From assembly GCA_021767325.1 (NCBI GenBank), contig JAASTM010000124.1:1-6755 (forward strand): DNA of 6,755 nucleotides, written 5' to 3'. Below the pieces are notes generated by a model that saw nothing but the letters and a program-made list of their open reading frames with translations, had not been told where the DNA came from and ran no database searches. The stretch's first letter is position 1; each line of letters begins with the position of its first letter. Of the stretch, positions 1-6,273 are shown piece by piece. The DNA is from Spirochaetales bacterium. GTDB taxonomy: Bacteria; Spirochaetota; Spirochaetia; DSM-16054; Sediminispirochaetaceae. Both the position numbers and the translations under genes were made by a program.

Positions 1-817
1 CGATGCTCTCCCGGTCGGGATTGTTCCAGTATTTGTGGAACTGCAGCATCAGGTTGTCGTCAAAGGGCTCCTCAAAAATCGACCAGTCGGTGGCCCAATG
101 CACCCCTTCTAGAATTATCATGTGGCGCACATCAAGACTGCGGATAGCCGCAGTTATCCGGCGGTAGAGCGGCAGGACCCGGTGGTTATACTCTGCGAAC
201 CAGTCGGGCAGGGGTTCGTTCAGCAGATCGTAACCGGCGATAATCTCCTCATCCTTGTAGCGTTCGGCCAGTGCCCGCCAGATCTCGACCGTGCGCTCCT
301 CGTTTTCCGGAAAGCGGAACAGGTCCGGTTGGTCGCGGGGCGAGTCGTCGATGTTCGTGCCGGTCTGTCCGCCCGGCGCTCCATGCAGATCCAGGATGAT
401 GTACACCCGGTGGCGGGTGCACCACTCGATAAGGGCATCGATGCGGGCCATCCGCGGCTCCAGCAGTTTGGAGCTCGCATCACTGCCGGTCAGATAGCGG
501 GCGCTCAGCGGCAGGCGCAGAGAATTGAAGCCCTCGGCGGCAATCCGCTTCACATCCTCTTCGGTGATGAAGTTGTCCCAATAGGTCTCCCAGAACTCGG
601 AGGCCCGCCGGCGACCCACCAGGTCGAGTATAAGCTGCTCCATGCGGCGGGGCCGGTCTGCCTGAGCCGGCATTTTCCACATATACCCCTCCGGCAGAAA
701 CCAGCTGCCCAGGCCCACTCCCCGCAACAGTACGGGGCGGCCGTTTCCATCCACCAGCTGCGTTCCCCGGGCCGATACGAATCCCTCGATTGTGTGATTC
801 TCATTTCTATGCATCAT
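1..817 (-). CDS. Glycoside hydrolase family 5-like (beta-glucanase/cellulase type), 3' end outside window
   Basis: The minus frame is open from ATG at 817 to the window edge (272 codons, no stop). Visible GH5 landmarks are LRGVGLGSW (about 31-39), a conserved-type Arg in FNSLRLPL (R101), ILDLHGAPGGQTG (141-153), the acid/base motif YDLLNEP with E201, and HKYW (261-264). The catalytic nucleophile Glu expected near the C-terminus lies beyond the window, so completeness cannot be judged. There is no signal peptide, which suggests a cytoplasmic enzyme acting on imported oligosaccharides. It overlaps the stop of the upstream permease by one base (TAATG). A second ATG at 814 is better spaced from the GAAGGG ribosome site, so the true start may be one codon in. 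Family assignment is firm from motifs. The substrate (beta-1,3-, beta-1,4-glucan or mannan) is not decidable, although the sugar permeases immediately upstream support an oligosaccharide. Confidence 0.88.
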   Translation of the reverse strand, partial: MMHRNENHTIEGFVSARGTQLVDGNGRPVLLRGVGLGSWFLPEGYMWKMPAQADRPRRMEQLILDLVGRRRASEFWETYWDNFITEEDVKRIAAEGFNSLRLPLSARYLTGSDASSKLLEPRMARIDALIEWCTRHRVYIILDLHGAPGGQTGTNIDDSPRDQPDLFRFPENEERTVEIWRALAERYKDEEIIAGYDLLNEPLPDWFAEYNHRVLPLYRRITAAIRSLDVRHMIILEGVHWATDWSIFEEPFDDNLMLQFHKYWNNPDRESI

Positions 818-1671
818 TATCCCTTCAGGGCCCCTTCGGAGATTCCCTTCATAATATATTTCTGCAGAAACAGGTACAGGGTGACCATCGGCAGCATGGC
901 CAGCACCAGGGTGGCCAGAATAGCCGACCAGTCGTTATTGCTGTACTGACCGAACAGAATATTCGTCGACAACATGACCGTGTAGCTGTCGCTGTCGGTG
1001 ATCATGATAAGCGGCAGCAGGAAGTCATTCCACATCCAGAGGGTGTTCAGAATCATCACCGTCACAGTAATCGGTGCTACCAGCGGGAATACGATAGTGA
1101 GGAAAAAGCGGAACTCGCCGCAGCCGTCGATCAGGGCTGCCTCATCCAGCTCGCGGGGTACCGACTTGATGAAGCCGTGATACAGAAAAATGGACATCGG
1201 CACCCCCAGCCCGATGTAGATAAGCCCCAGTCCGGTCGGAGTGCCCTGCACATGCACCGCCCGGGCAACCCTGGTCAGAGTGATCATGATCGAGTGAAAA
1301 GGAATCAGCATGGACATCACGAACAGGCCGAACAGGAATCCGCTCAAGCGGGTACGGGTGCGGGAGAGTTTGTATCCTGACATCGCTCCAAAGAAGACGA
1401 TACCGGCCAGCCCCGTGCCGATCACCATAACGGTATTCAGCATGCTTCTGAAGAAATGCGTCAGCTCAAAGGCCTCCGCATAGTTGCCGAATCTGAACAC
1501 CGCCGGAAGGGCCAGGATATTGTTCATTATCTCCCCGTCGGTTTTCAGGGAGTTCAACACCGCCATACCGATCGGGAAAAGAGCCACCAGAGTCGCGGCC
1601 CCCAGAATCAGGTAACTGAGCATTTCAAATACCGAATACAGAGGCGTGCCGCCCGAAGTCTTGGTCCTCAT
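817..1671 (-). CDS. Carbohydrate ABC transporter permease, MalG/UgpE type
   Basis: A 284-residue inner-membrane permease, normal length for the family. Hydrophobic segments occur around residues 15-40, 78-100, 108-132, 148-168, 195-225 and 248-270, consistent with six membrane helices. The cytoplasmic EAA loop that docks on the ATPase is present as DEAALIDGCGEFRFF (176-190), followed by the hydrophobic residues and proline of the loop (P196). WNDFLLPL (214-221) and the C-terminus KGISEGALKG are typical of MalG-like subunits. The ATG start overlaps the previous gene's TGA (ATGA, bases 1668-1671), with GGGAG about 9 bases upstream, indicating translational coupling. It should pair with the MalF-type subunit encoded just upstream. 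The sugar is not determined from sequence, but the GH5 gene downstream points to plant- or fungal-type glucan or mannan oligosaccharides. Confidence 0.93.
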   Translation of the reverse strand: MRTKTSGGTPLYSVFEMLSYLILGAATLVALFPIGMAVLNSLKTDGEIMNNILALPAVFRFGNYAEAFELTHFFRSMLNTVMVIGTGLAGIVFFGAMSGYKLSRTRTRLSGFLFGLFVMSMLIPFHSIMITLTRVARAVHVQGTPTGLGLIYIGLGVPMSIFLYHGFIKSVPRELDEAALIDGCGEFRFFLTIVFPLVAPITVTVMILNTLWMWNDFLLPLIMITDSDSYTVMLSTNILFGQYSNNDWSAILATLVLAMLPMVTLYLFLQKYIMKGISEGALKG

Positions 1672-2555
1672 AGTTCTATCTCCCGTTTTTTCATTACTCG
1701 CAGTTGTATCAGGGTAATGATAAATACCAGAATAAAGAGCAGGGTCGCCTTGGCGCTGGCATAGCCGTAGCGGTTACTCATATTGAAGGCCTCTTCGAAG
1801 ATATTCAGCGCAATTACCTGGGTCGCCCGTCCGGGCCCGCCGCCGGTAAGGGCATACACCACCTCGAAGACCTTGAAGGACATATTCAGCGAGAGAAACA
1901 CCCCAATGGTAACCGCCGGCAGTATCATCGGCAGCACCACCGAGAGAAAGGCGCGGCCCCGCGAAGCCCCGTCGATCTCGGCGGCCTCCTTCAACTGAGA
2001 GGGCACCCCCTGCAGTGCCGCGATATAGATGACCATTAGATATCCAACCCCGACCCATAAAGAAACGATGAGAATGGCGTAGAATGACCAGGCCGGATTG
2101 CCGATCCAGGACTGATCCAGAAATGAGAAGACCGGGAACCGCGCCAGTTCCGGCAGTACCCGGGTAAAGATGAACAACCAGACAAAGCCCCCGATGACCA
2201 TACTGATCATGTTGGGCATGAACAGGGTTGTTCTGAATAGGACCTTGCCCCGCGGCCGCCCTTCTATCAGTACCGCCAGAGCCAGGGCCAACAGGTTCTG
2301 CAGTACCACCATGAAAAACACATACTTCAGGGTAAACAGGACGGAATCGAGAAAGATGATATCTTCGGTCAGGGCCTCGATATAATTACTGAATCCTACA
2401 AAGCGGTAGTCCGGGTTCAGACCATTCCAATTCGTCATGCCGTACCACACCCCCCCGGCGGCGGGGATCAGCACGAACAGAAGGTAGAAGAACAGCGCCG
2501 GCATTACAAACAACACCACATTTTTCATTCCATTCCATCTATGAGCAGTCGCCAC
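1668..2555 (-). CDS. Carbohydrate ABC transporter permease, MalF/UgpA type
   Basis: A 295-residue membrane protein and first gene of the minus-strand sugar operon. Hydrophobic stretches lie near residues 13-38, 73-98, 105-132, 155-180, 207-235 and 268-288. The EAA loop reads QLKEAAEIDGASRGRAF (187-203), followed by VVLPMILP. TGGGPGRATQV (237-247) is a hallmark of MalF-like subunits. The start is GTG at 2555, supported by a strong AAAGGGGG ribosome site 5 bases upstream; the next ATG (codon 10) has no comparable site. It overlaps the MalG-type gene by four bases. In many such operons a lipoprotein substrate-binding protein precedes this gene, but here nothing on the same strand does. That gene and the MsmX/UgpC-type ATPase must be downstream of the GH5 gene or elsewhere, if present. 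Membership of the family is clear; the substrate is inferred only from the neighbouring hydrolase. Confidence 0.93.
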   Translation of the reverse strand: MATAHRWNGMKNVVLFVMPALFFYLLFVLIPAAGGVWYGMTNWNGLNPDYRFVGFSNYIEALTEDIIFLDSVLFTLKYVFFMVVLQNLLALALAVLIEGRPRGKVLFRTTLFMPNMISMVIGGFVWLFIFTRVLPELARFPVFSFLDQSWIGNPAWSFYAILIVSLWVGVGYLMVIYIAALQGVPSQLKEAAEIDGASRGRAFLSVVLPMILPAVTIGVFLSLNMSFKVFEVVYALTGGGPGRATQVIALNIFEEAFNMSNRYGYASAKATLLFILVFIITLIQLRVMKKREIEL

Positions 2556-2590
2556 TTGGGCCCCCTTTCATTACGATCTTTCTGCATCTA

Positions 2591-2619
2591 TTAATAAACG
2601 CAGACCGGCCGGTTGTCAT
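2591..2619 (-). promoter_or_regulatory. Candidate promoter of the sugar permease/GH5 operon with palindrome in spacer
   Basis: Read on the minus strand, ATGACA (2619-2614, five of six matches to TTGACA) is followed after exactly 17 bases by TATTAA (2596-2591, four of six). Transcription would start about 30 bases before the GTG codon. The spacer contains the perfect 10-base palindrome ACCGGCCGGT (2604-2613), and an odd-centred palindrome TCATTCAATGA (2616-2626) overlaps the -35 box. Such positions suit a sugar-responsive repressor, but no regulator is encoded nearby. Assigned by eye only. Confidence 0.45.
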
Positions 2620-2726
2620 TCAATGATTTTAACGATGCGGTTTGTACAATATTGATGCAGTCGGGGTTCGGGAAGACTTTCTCAGCACTGAAACGCCGGG
2701 GCTCCGGCTTGAGACCCACACACGCC

Positions 2727-2755
2727 TTGACCTCGGCCCGCGAGTAAGGTATAGA
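2727..2755 (+). promoter_or_regulatory. Candidate promoter of the metallo-beta-lactamase-fold gene
   Basis: TTGACC (2727-2732, five of six consensus) and TATAGA (2750-2755, four of six) are separated by 17 bases. Start of transcription near 2762 would give a leader of about 40 bases containing the AAGAAGGA ribosome site at 2783-2790, which lies 11 bases before the ATG. It is divergent from the sugar-operon promoter about 110 bases to the left. Confidence 0.5.
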
Positions 2756-2801
2756 TCGGGGGAGCACTTTTACTACACCATAAAGAAGGACACTAATCAA
2801 A

Positions 2802-3644
2802 ATGATTCACAGCCTGACCGACAAGATTTATTATTCCATGCCGGTAGCGGAGACCGACCGGCCCCTGTTGGGGTTTATCTCCGGCAGCCACGCATCGCTG
2901 ATGGTAGATTCGGGGATCTCGCCGGCCCATGCCCGGGAGTTCCTGGCGGCCATAGCCCGCTTCGAACCAGCACCGCTGAAATACCAGTTTCTCACTCACT
3001 GGCACTGGGACCATGTATTTGCCATCCCGACTGTAGGCGCCGAATGCATCGCCCATGCCCTTACCGAAGAAAAACTGCAGGAGATGCGGGGTTATTCCTG
3101 GGACGATGCAGGGATCGAAGGGCTGGTGGAATCGGGGTTTCTGCCCCGCTTCGGGGCCGACTGTCTCAAAGCCGAAATGCCCGCGGAGCAGGAGCGTGTG
3201 ATTGGTAGTGTGGACCGGGTATTTACAGAGCCCCTCGAGCTGGACCTCGGCGGCATCACCGCCCGCATCGAACACCTCGGAGGCACCCACACGGCGGATT
3301 CTGCAGTGCTGTACGTGCCCGAAGGCAGAGTGGTGTTCGCCGGCGACTGTATCTACGGCCGCCGCTTCAACGGCAGCTACGGGTACCGGATGGATGAACT
3401 GACCAGGATGACCGAGCAGCTCAGATCGTACGATGCGGACCATTACCTGATCTCGCACGAAGCGCCCTACACCCGGGAGGCGCTCTTCAGTTTTCTGGAC
3501 CGCCTGATCGATATCGGCCGGATGGTCGGAGAAGAGTCGGACTACGCGTTGGCCGAACGGGAGTTCAAAGCCCGGAACAACCGCGCCCCCAACGAAGAGG
3601 ACACAGAGATGATTCGAATGTTCACCGGGCCGAACGCGGGGTAA
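2802..3644 (+). CDS. Metallo-beta-lactamase-fold hydrolase
   Basis: A 280-residue protein with the metal-binding set of the superfamily: THWHWDH (65-71, HxHxDH), H163 in GGTHTADS, D182 in FAGDCIYG and H219 in LISHE. All ligands for a two-metal site are therefore present and the protein should be an active hydrolase. It has no signal peptide or membrane segment, so it is expected in the cytoplasm and is not a secreted class B beta-lactamase. No C-terminal RNase J, glyoxalase II or flavodiiron domain is recognisable; the last 60 residues look helical and charged. The ATG follows AAGAAGGA at 2783-2790. It diverges from the sugar operon and precedes a FAD oxidoreductase on the same strand, but a likely terminator and promoter separate the two. 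The substrate is unknown: thioesters, lactones, sulfated or phosphorylated small molecules are all possible for this fold. Confidence 0.9.
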   Translation: MIHSLTDKIYYSMPVAETDRPLLGFISGSHASLMVDSGISPAHAREFLAAIARFEPAPLKYQFLTHWHWDHVFAIPTVGAECIAHALTEEKLQEMRGYSWDDAGIEGLVESGFLPRFGADCLKAEMPAEQERVIGSVDRVFTEPLELDLGGITARIEHLGGTHTADSAVLYVPEGRVVFAGDCIYGRRFNGSYGYRMDELTRMTEQLRSYDADHYLISHEAPYTREALFSFLDRLIDIGRMVGEESDYALAEREFKARNNRAPNEEDTEMIRMFTGPNAG

Positions 3645-3681
3645 AGTGAGGCCGAATACCAGCGCCTCCCGGCCTGCCCAG

Positions 3682-3719
3682 AAGTCAAGCTGCACTACAT
3701 GCGCTTCCGACTTATTTTT
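3682..3719 (+). terminator. Probable intrinsic terminator after the metallo-hydrolase gene
   Basis: An imperfect hairpin of 12 base pairs forms from AAGTC (3682-3686) with GACTT (3709-3713), AAGC (3687-3690) with GCTT (3703-3706), and GCA (3692-3694) with TGC (3700-3702), with two small bulges and a 5-base loop. It is followed directly by ATTTTT. It lies 38 bases after the stop codon. The stem is only moderately stable, so partial read-through is possible. Confidence 0.5.
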
Positions 3720-3742
3720 GCAGCTTTTCCGGATTAATGGTG

Positions 3743-3748
3743 TATAAT
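3743..3748 (+). promoter_or_regulatory. Candidate -10 box for the FAD oxidoreductase gene
   Basis: A perfect TATAAT sits 26 bases before the TTG start, just after the terminator-like hairpin. The -35 region is poor: TTGCAG at 3718-3723 is the best candidate, with a long 19-base spacer. The leader would be only about 20 bases and contain the ribosome site AGGGTG (3761-3766). Confidence 0.4.
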
Positions 3749-3773
3749 TTTTAATCAAGCAGGGTGTGAGTAG

Positions 3774-5270
3774 TTGGAAAAGTCTATTATCGTAATCGGG
3801 GCCGGTCTGACCGGTCTGGCCGCCGGATGCTATGGACGAATGAACGGGTACAGTACAACTCTATTCGAGATGCACAGCATTCCCGGCGGCGTGTGTACCG
3901 CCTGGAAACGGAAGGGCTACACCATTGACGGAGCTGTGAACTGGGTAGTCGGAACCAAGCCGGACAGCATGTATCACCGGTTCTGGAAAGAGCTGGGAGC
4001 AGCTCAGCACTGGAAGGTTTACAATCATACCCGCTCCCAGGTAGTCGAAACCAGCGCCGGCAGACAACTGACGTTTTACTGCGATGCCGACCGGCTCGAA
4101 CAGCATCTGCTGGAGATCGCCCCGGAGGACCGCACTGTCATCCGCGAACTGACCAGTGCGATTCGCCGGGCAGCGAAGTTCAGCTTTCCGGTAGACACAC
4201 CGGAAGAGCTGTACGGCCCGCTCGACAAGCTAAAAATGATTCGCATGCTGCCTATGATGAGCTTTTTGAAGAGGTGGAGCGGAGTAAGTATCGGTGATTT
4301 TACTACTCGTCTTACAAATCCGTTTCTCAAAGAGGTATTTCCAATGGCCTTCGGTACGGATTTACCGATGCTGATGCTCGTACTGCTGCTGGCCCTGCAG
4401 CACGGCACATCCGCCGGGTATGTAATCGGCGGTGCACTCCCGCTGGTAAAATCTATAGAGAAACGGTACTTGGATCTGGGCGGCGAAGTGCATTACGGAG
4501 CCCGTGTCGAGAAAATACTAGTCGAGCACGACCGTGCGGTTGGAGTCCGGCTGGCCGACGGCAGCGAACACCGCGCTGACTGGGTTGTATCGGCCGCCGA
4601 CGGACGCACTACCATCTTCGACATGCTGGAAGGCAGGTATTCCGACCGTGAAATCGAGGATCGGTATGCTCACCCGCGCCTGTTTCAGCCCCTGGTGTAT
4701 GTCAGTCTGGGTGTGGCGCGGCAGCTCGAGGACCTGCCTGAATCCATCGGAGGCTTGTTCTACCCGCTCAGTAACCCGATTCCGAACGCCGAGAAAGCGG
4801 AAAAAAGCATCTGCGTTCGCTCCTACAGCTTTGACCCGACGCTGGCCCCCGAGGGCAAAAACATTCTCATCGTGCAGTTCGAAACGGAGTATGAGTACTG
4901 GAACCGCCTCAGCCAGGAACCTGAGCGCTATAAGGCGGAGAAAAAGCGTATTCTGGATGCGGTAATCGCCGGTCTGGAGGAGCGCTTCCCCGGCATATCC
5001 GGTCAGATCGAGATGACCGACGTGGCGACCCCGCTTACCTGGGAGCGATACACCGGCAACTGGCGGGGGGCATATGAGGGCTGGATGCTCGATGCCGATG
5101 CGTTCGCATCATCGATGAAGAAGACCCTGCCGGGGCTGAGCAACTTCTATATGGCGGGGCAATGGGTCAATCCCGGCGGCGGCATTCCGACCGCCGTTAT
5201 GTCCGGTAACCACACTATTCAGATGATCTGTCGGCAGGACCGCAGGCGCTTCGTCGTCGATATGCCGTAG
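3774..5270 (+). CDS. FAD-dependent oxidoreductase, phytoene desaturase (CrtI)/retinol saturase-like
   Basis: A 498-residue flavoprotein of the amine-oxidase/phytoene-dehydrogenase superfamily. The N-terminal FAD-binding Rossmann motif is VIGAGLTGLAAG (7-18), ending its second strand at E32, followed by IPGGVCTAW (36-44). A middle block GGALPLVKSIEKRYLDLGGE (219-238), then V..RVEKI, is the standard second nucleotide-binding segment of CrtI-like enzymes. The C-terminal FAD-contact motif is YMAGQWVNPGGGIPTAVMSG (459-478). The start is TTG at 3774: the codon just before it is an in-frame TAG, the Rossmann fold begins at residue 5, and AGGGTG lies 7 bases upstream. Hydrophobic residues around 157-163 and 198-208 may contact lipids. 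No phytoene synthase or other carotenoid gene is in the window, so a role in carotenoid, retinoid or other polyunsaturated lipid redox chemistry is only family-level inference. Confidence 0.88.
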   Translation: MEKSIIVIGAGLTGLAAGCYGRMNGYSTTLFEMHSIPGGVCTAWKRKGYTIDGAVNWVVGTKPDSMYHRFWKELGAAQHWKVYNHTRSQVVETSAGRQLTFYCDADRLEQHLLEIAPEDRTVIRELTSAIRRAAKFSFPVDTPEELYGPLDKLKMIRMLPMMSFLKRWSGVSIGDFTTRLTNPFLKEVFPMAFGTDLPMLMLVLLLALQHGTSAGYVIGGALPLVKSIEKRYLDLGGEVHYGARVEKILVEHDRAVGVRLADGSEHRADWVVSAADGRTTIFDMLEGRYSDREIEDRYAHPRLFQPLVYVSLGVARQLEDLPESIGGLFYPLSNPIPNAEKAEKSICVRSYSFDPTLAPEGKNILIVQFETEYEYWNRLSQEPERYKAEKKRILDAVIAGLEERFPGISGQIEMTDVATPLTWERYTGNWRGAYEGWMLDADAFASSMKKTLPGLSNFYMAGQWVNPGGGIPTAVMSGNHTIQMICRQDRRRFVVDMP

Positions 5271-5276
5271 AGTAGC

Positions 5277-5315
5277 GCCGCGGCCGGGCGCGGCCAGTCA
5301 AGGCCGGACCGCGGC
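5277..5315. terminator. GC-rich hairpin between convergent genes, possible factor-dependent or bidirectional terminator
   Basis: GCCGCGG (5277-5283) pairs with CCGCGGC (5309-5315), and CCGG (5284-5287) with CCGG (5304-5307) across a single bulged A, giving an 11-base-pair GC-only stem. A second hairpin, CGGCTT (5325-5330) with AAGCCG (5338-5343), overlaps the end of the minus-strand gene. Neither is followed by a T-run in the outgoing direction, so classical intrinsic termination is uncertain. The position between two stop codons 61 bases apart supports a transcription-end role. Confidence 0.35.
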
Positions 5316-5331
5316 TCCTGCGCACGGCTTC

Positions 5332-6144
5332 CTAAAAAAGCCGGCTGTAATCCTGCTCGATATAGCGGCGCAGGCGGTTGATGAAGCGGGCCGCCGGGGC
5401 GCCGTCGACCAGGTCGTGATTGAAAATGGCAGTCAGATTCATCATTTCCCGTATGATGATCTCGTCCCGTTTGACAACGGGCTTTTTCACCACACTGCCG
5501 ATTGCAAACGAAACCGCTTTCGGTCCGCCGGCATAGGGAATCACGAAGCCGGGAGCGTTGGAGAACATGCTGACCGAGGTAACAAAGGCGGTGCCGGAGT
5601 GCTGCTTTACCAGCTTGTGGTTTTTCAGTATGAGCCGGAAAAGAAACAGAACCAGAAACTTGGGCAAGAGTGTGAAGAATCGCTGCCCCGCCTTGGAGGC
5701 CATAAAGTTTTTTTCGTCGCCGGTTTCCGCCTTGGCCCGGCCTATTTCCGCGTCGATCTCGTCGATTGCCTTTAGGTTGACATCCCGGATAATGCACTGC
5801 TTGTTGTAGATTTCGCCGTTCTTGTTCACTTCGATCGGGATGTCCACATCCACCTCGTAAAAGGTCGTTTTCCGGCGGGCATTGATCATCGAGTTGAACT
5901 CCGGAAACTCCTGCAGACACATGCCAATCGCCTTCAGCACAAAGGTAAACAGAGACGCCCCCTTCCCCTCCGTTCTCTGCCGCCGCAGCTCTTTGCGCAG
6001 GTCGGTTACGTCGAACTCCAGCAGGGCATAGAAATTATGTCCCCCCTTTACCATCTCGAAGCCGAGCATCGAGAGACGCCGGAAGGTGGAAGTCCGTTCG
6101 GATTTGAATTTCACAGGTATCCCTCTCATAGGTCTGGGACTCAT
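5332..6144 (-). CDS. Free-standing 2-oxoacid dehydrogenase E2-type acyltransferase domain protein
   Basis: About 270 residues that match the catalytic domain of dihydrolipoamide acyltransferases (the chloramphenicol-acetyltransferase-like fold). The C-terminal active-site motif NHDLVDG (HxxxDG; His 243, Asp 247 from the ATG at 6144) is intact, followed by the helix APAARFINRLRRYIEQ. The N-terminal half has FDVTDLRKELRRQR, ASLFTFVLKAIGMCLQEFP and FNSMI, the usual trimer-forming elements. There is no lipoyl domain and no E1/E3-binding domain, and no dehydrogenase subunits nearby, so this is not a normal complex component. A segment near 168-180 (LLPKFLVLFLFRL) is unusually hydrophobic and could be membrane-associating. 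The start is uncertain: ATG 6144 has GGGGA about 11 bases upstream; GTG 6165 and ATG 6129 are alternatives. Such lone domains may acylate small molecules or lipids, but the acceptor is unknown. It converges on the FAD gene and diverges from the receiver gene. Confidence 0.85.
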   Translation of the reverse strand: MSPRPMRGIPVKFKSERTSTFRRLSMLGFEMVKGGHNFYALLEFDVTDLRKELRRQRTEGKGASLFTFVLKAIGMCLQEFPEFNSMINARRKTTFYEVDVDIPIEVNKNGEIYNKQCIIRDVNLKAIDEIDAEIGRAKAETGDEKNFMASKAGQRFFTLLPKFLVLFLFRLILKNHKLVKQHSGTAFVTSVSMFSNAPGFVIPYAGGPKAVSFAIGSVVKKPVVKRDEIIIREMMNLTAIFNHDLVDGAPAARFINRLRRYIEQDYSRLF

Positions 6145-6219
6145 ACTATATGATATCCCCGGCACTTACAATCTAACAATCTATATCAAACAATCCCGGG
6201 AACAAATTCCTATTAAGAT

Positions 6220-6251
6220 TTGACAAATCATGATAATATTTAACATATATT
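6220..6251 (+). promoter_or_regulatory. Candidate promoter region for the receiver/PAS gene
   Basis: A perfect TTGACA (6220-6225) lies in an AT-rich divergent intergenic stretch (6145-6273). The -10 is ambiguous: TAACAT (6241-6246, 15-base spacer) or TATATT (6246-6251, 20-base spacer), neither ideal. Transcription would read into the ribosome site TGAGG (6261-6265) before the TTG start at 6274. Confidence 0.4.
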
Positions 6252-6273
6252 AGATTTTAGTGAGGCTGTGATT

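Noticed and set aside
122..949. Plus-strand open frame of 275 codons opposite the GH5 and MalG-type genes
   Set aside because: It crosses the junction of two clearly real minus-strand genes and encodes no recognisable motif.
2591..2800. Possible 69-codon minus-strand gene in the divergent intergenic region
   Set aside because: It covers both proposed promoters, has no convincing ribosome site or family resemblance, and is probably random open frame.
2642..3208. Plus-strand open frame of 188 codons starting before the metallo-hydrolase
   Set aside because: It is an out-of-frame shadow of the metallo-hydrolase reading frame.
3650..3675. Hairpin GGCCG/CGGCC just after the metallo-hydrolase stop as a terminator
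   Set aside because: The stem is six base pairs with a 15-base loop and no T-run; the hairpin at 3682-3719 is the better candidate.
2793..3758. Minus-strand open frame of 321 codons opposite the metallo-hydrolase gene
   Set aside because: It is antisense to a gene with complete, ordered metal-ligand motifs, shows no recognisable domain, and is expected from codon bias in GC-rich DNA.
5219..5920. Minus-strand open frame of 233 codons overlapping the acyltransferase gene in another frame
   Set aside because: The alternative frame carries the complete acyltransferase fold and HxxxDG motif; this one is low-complexity and runs into the FAD gene.
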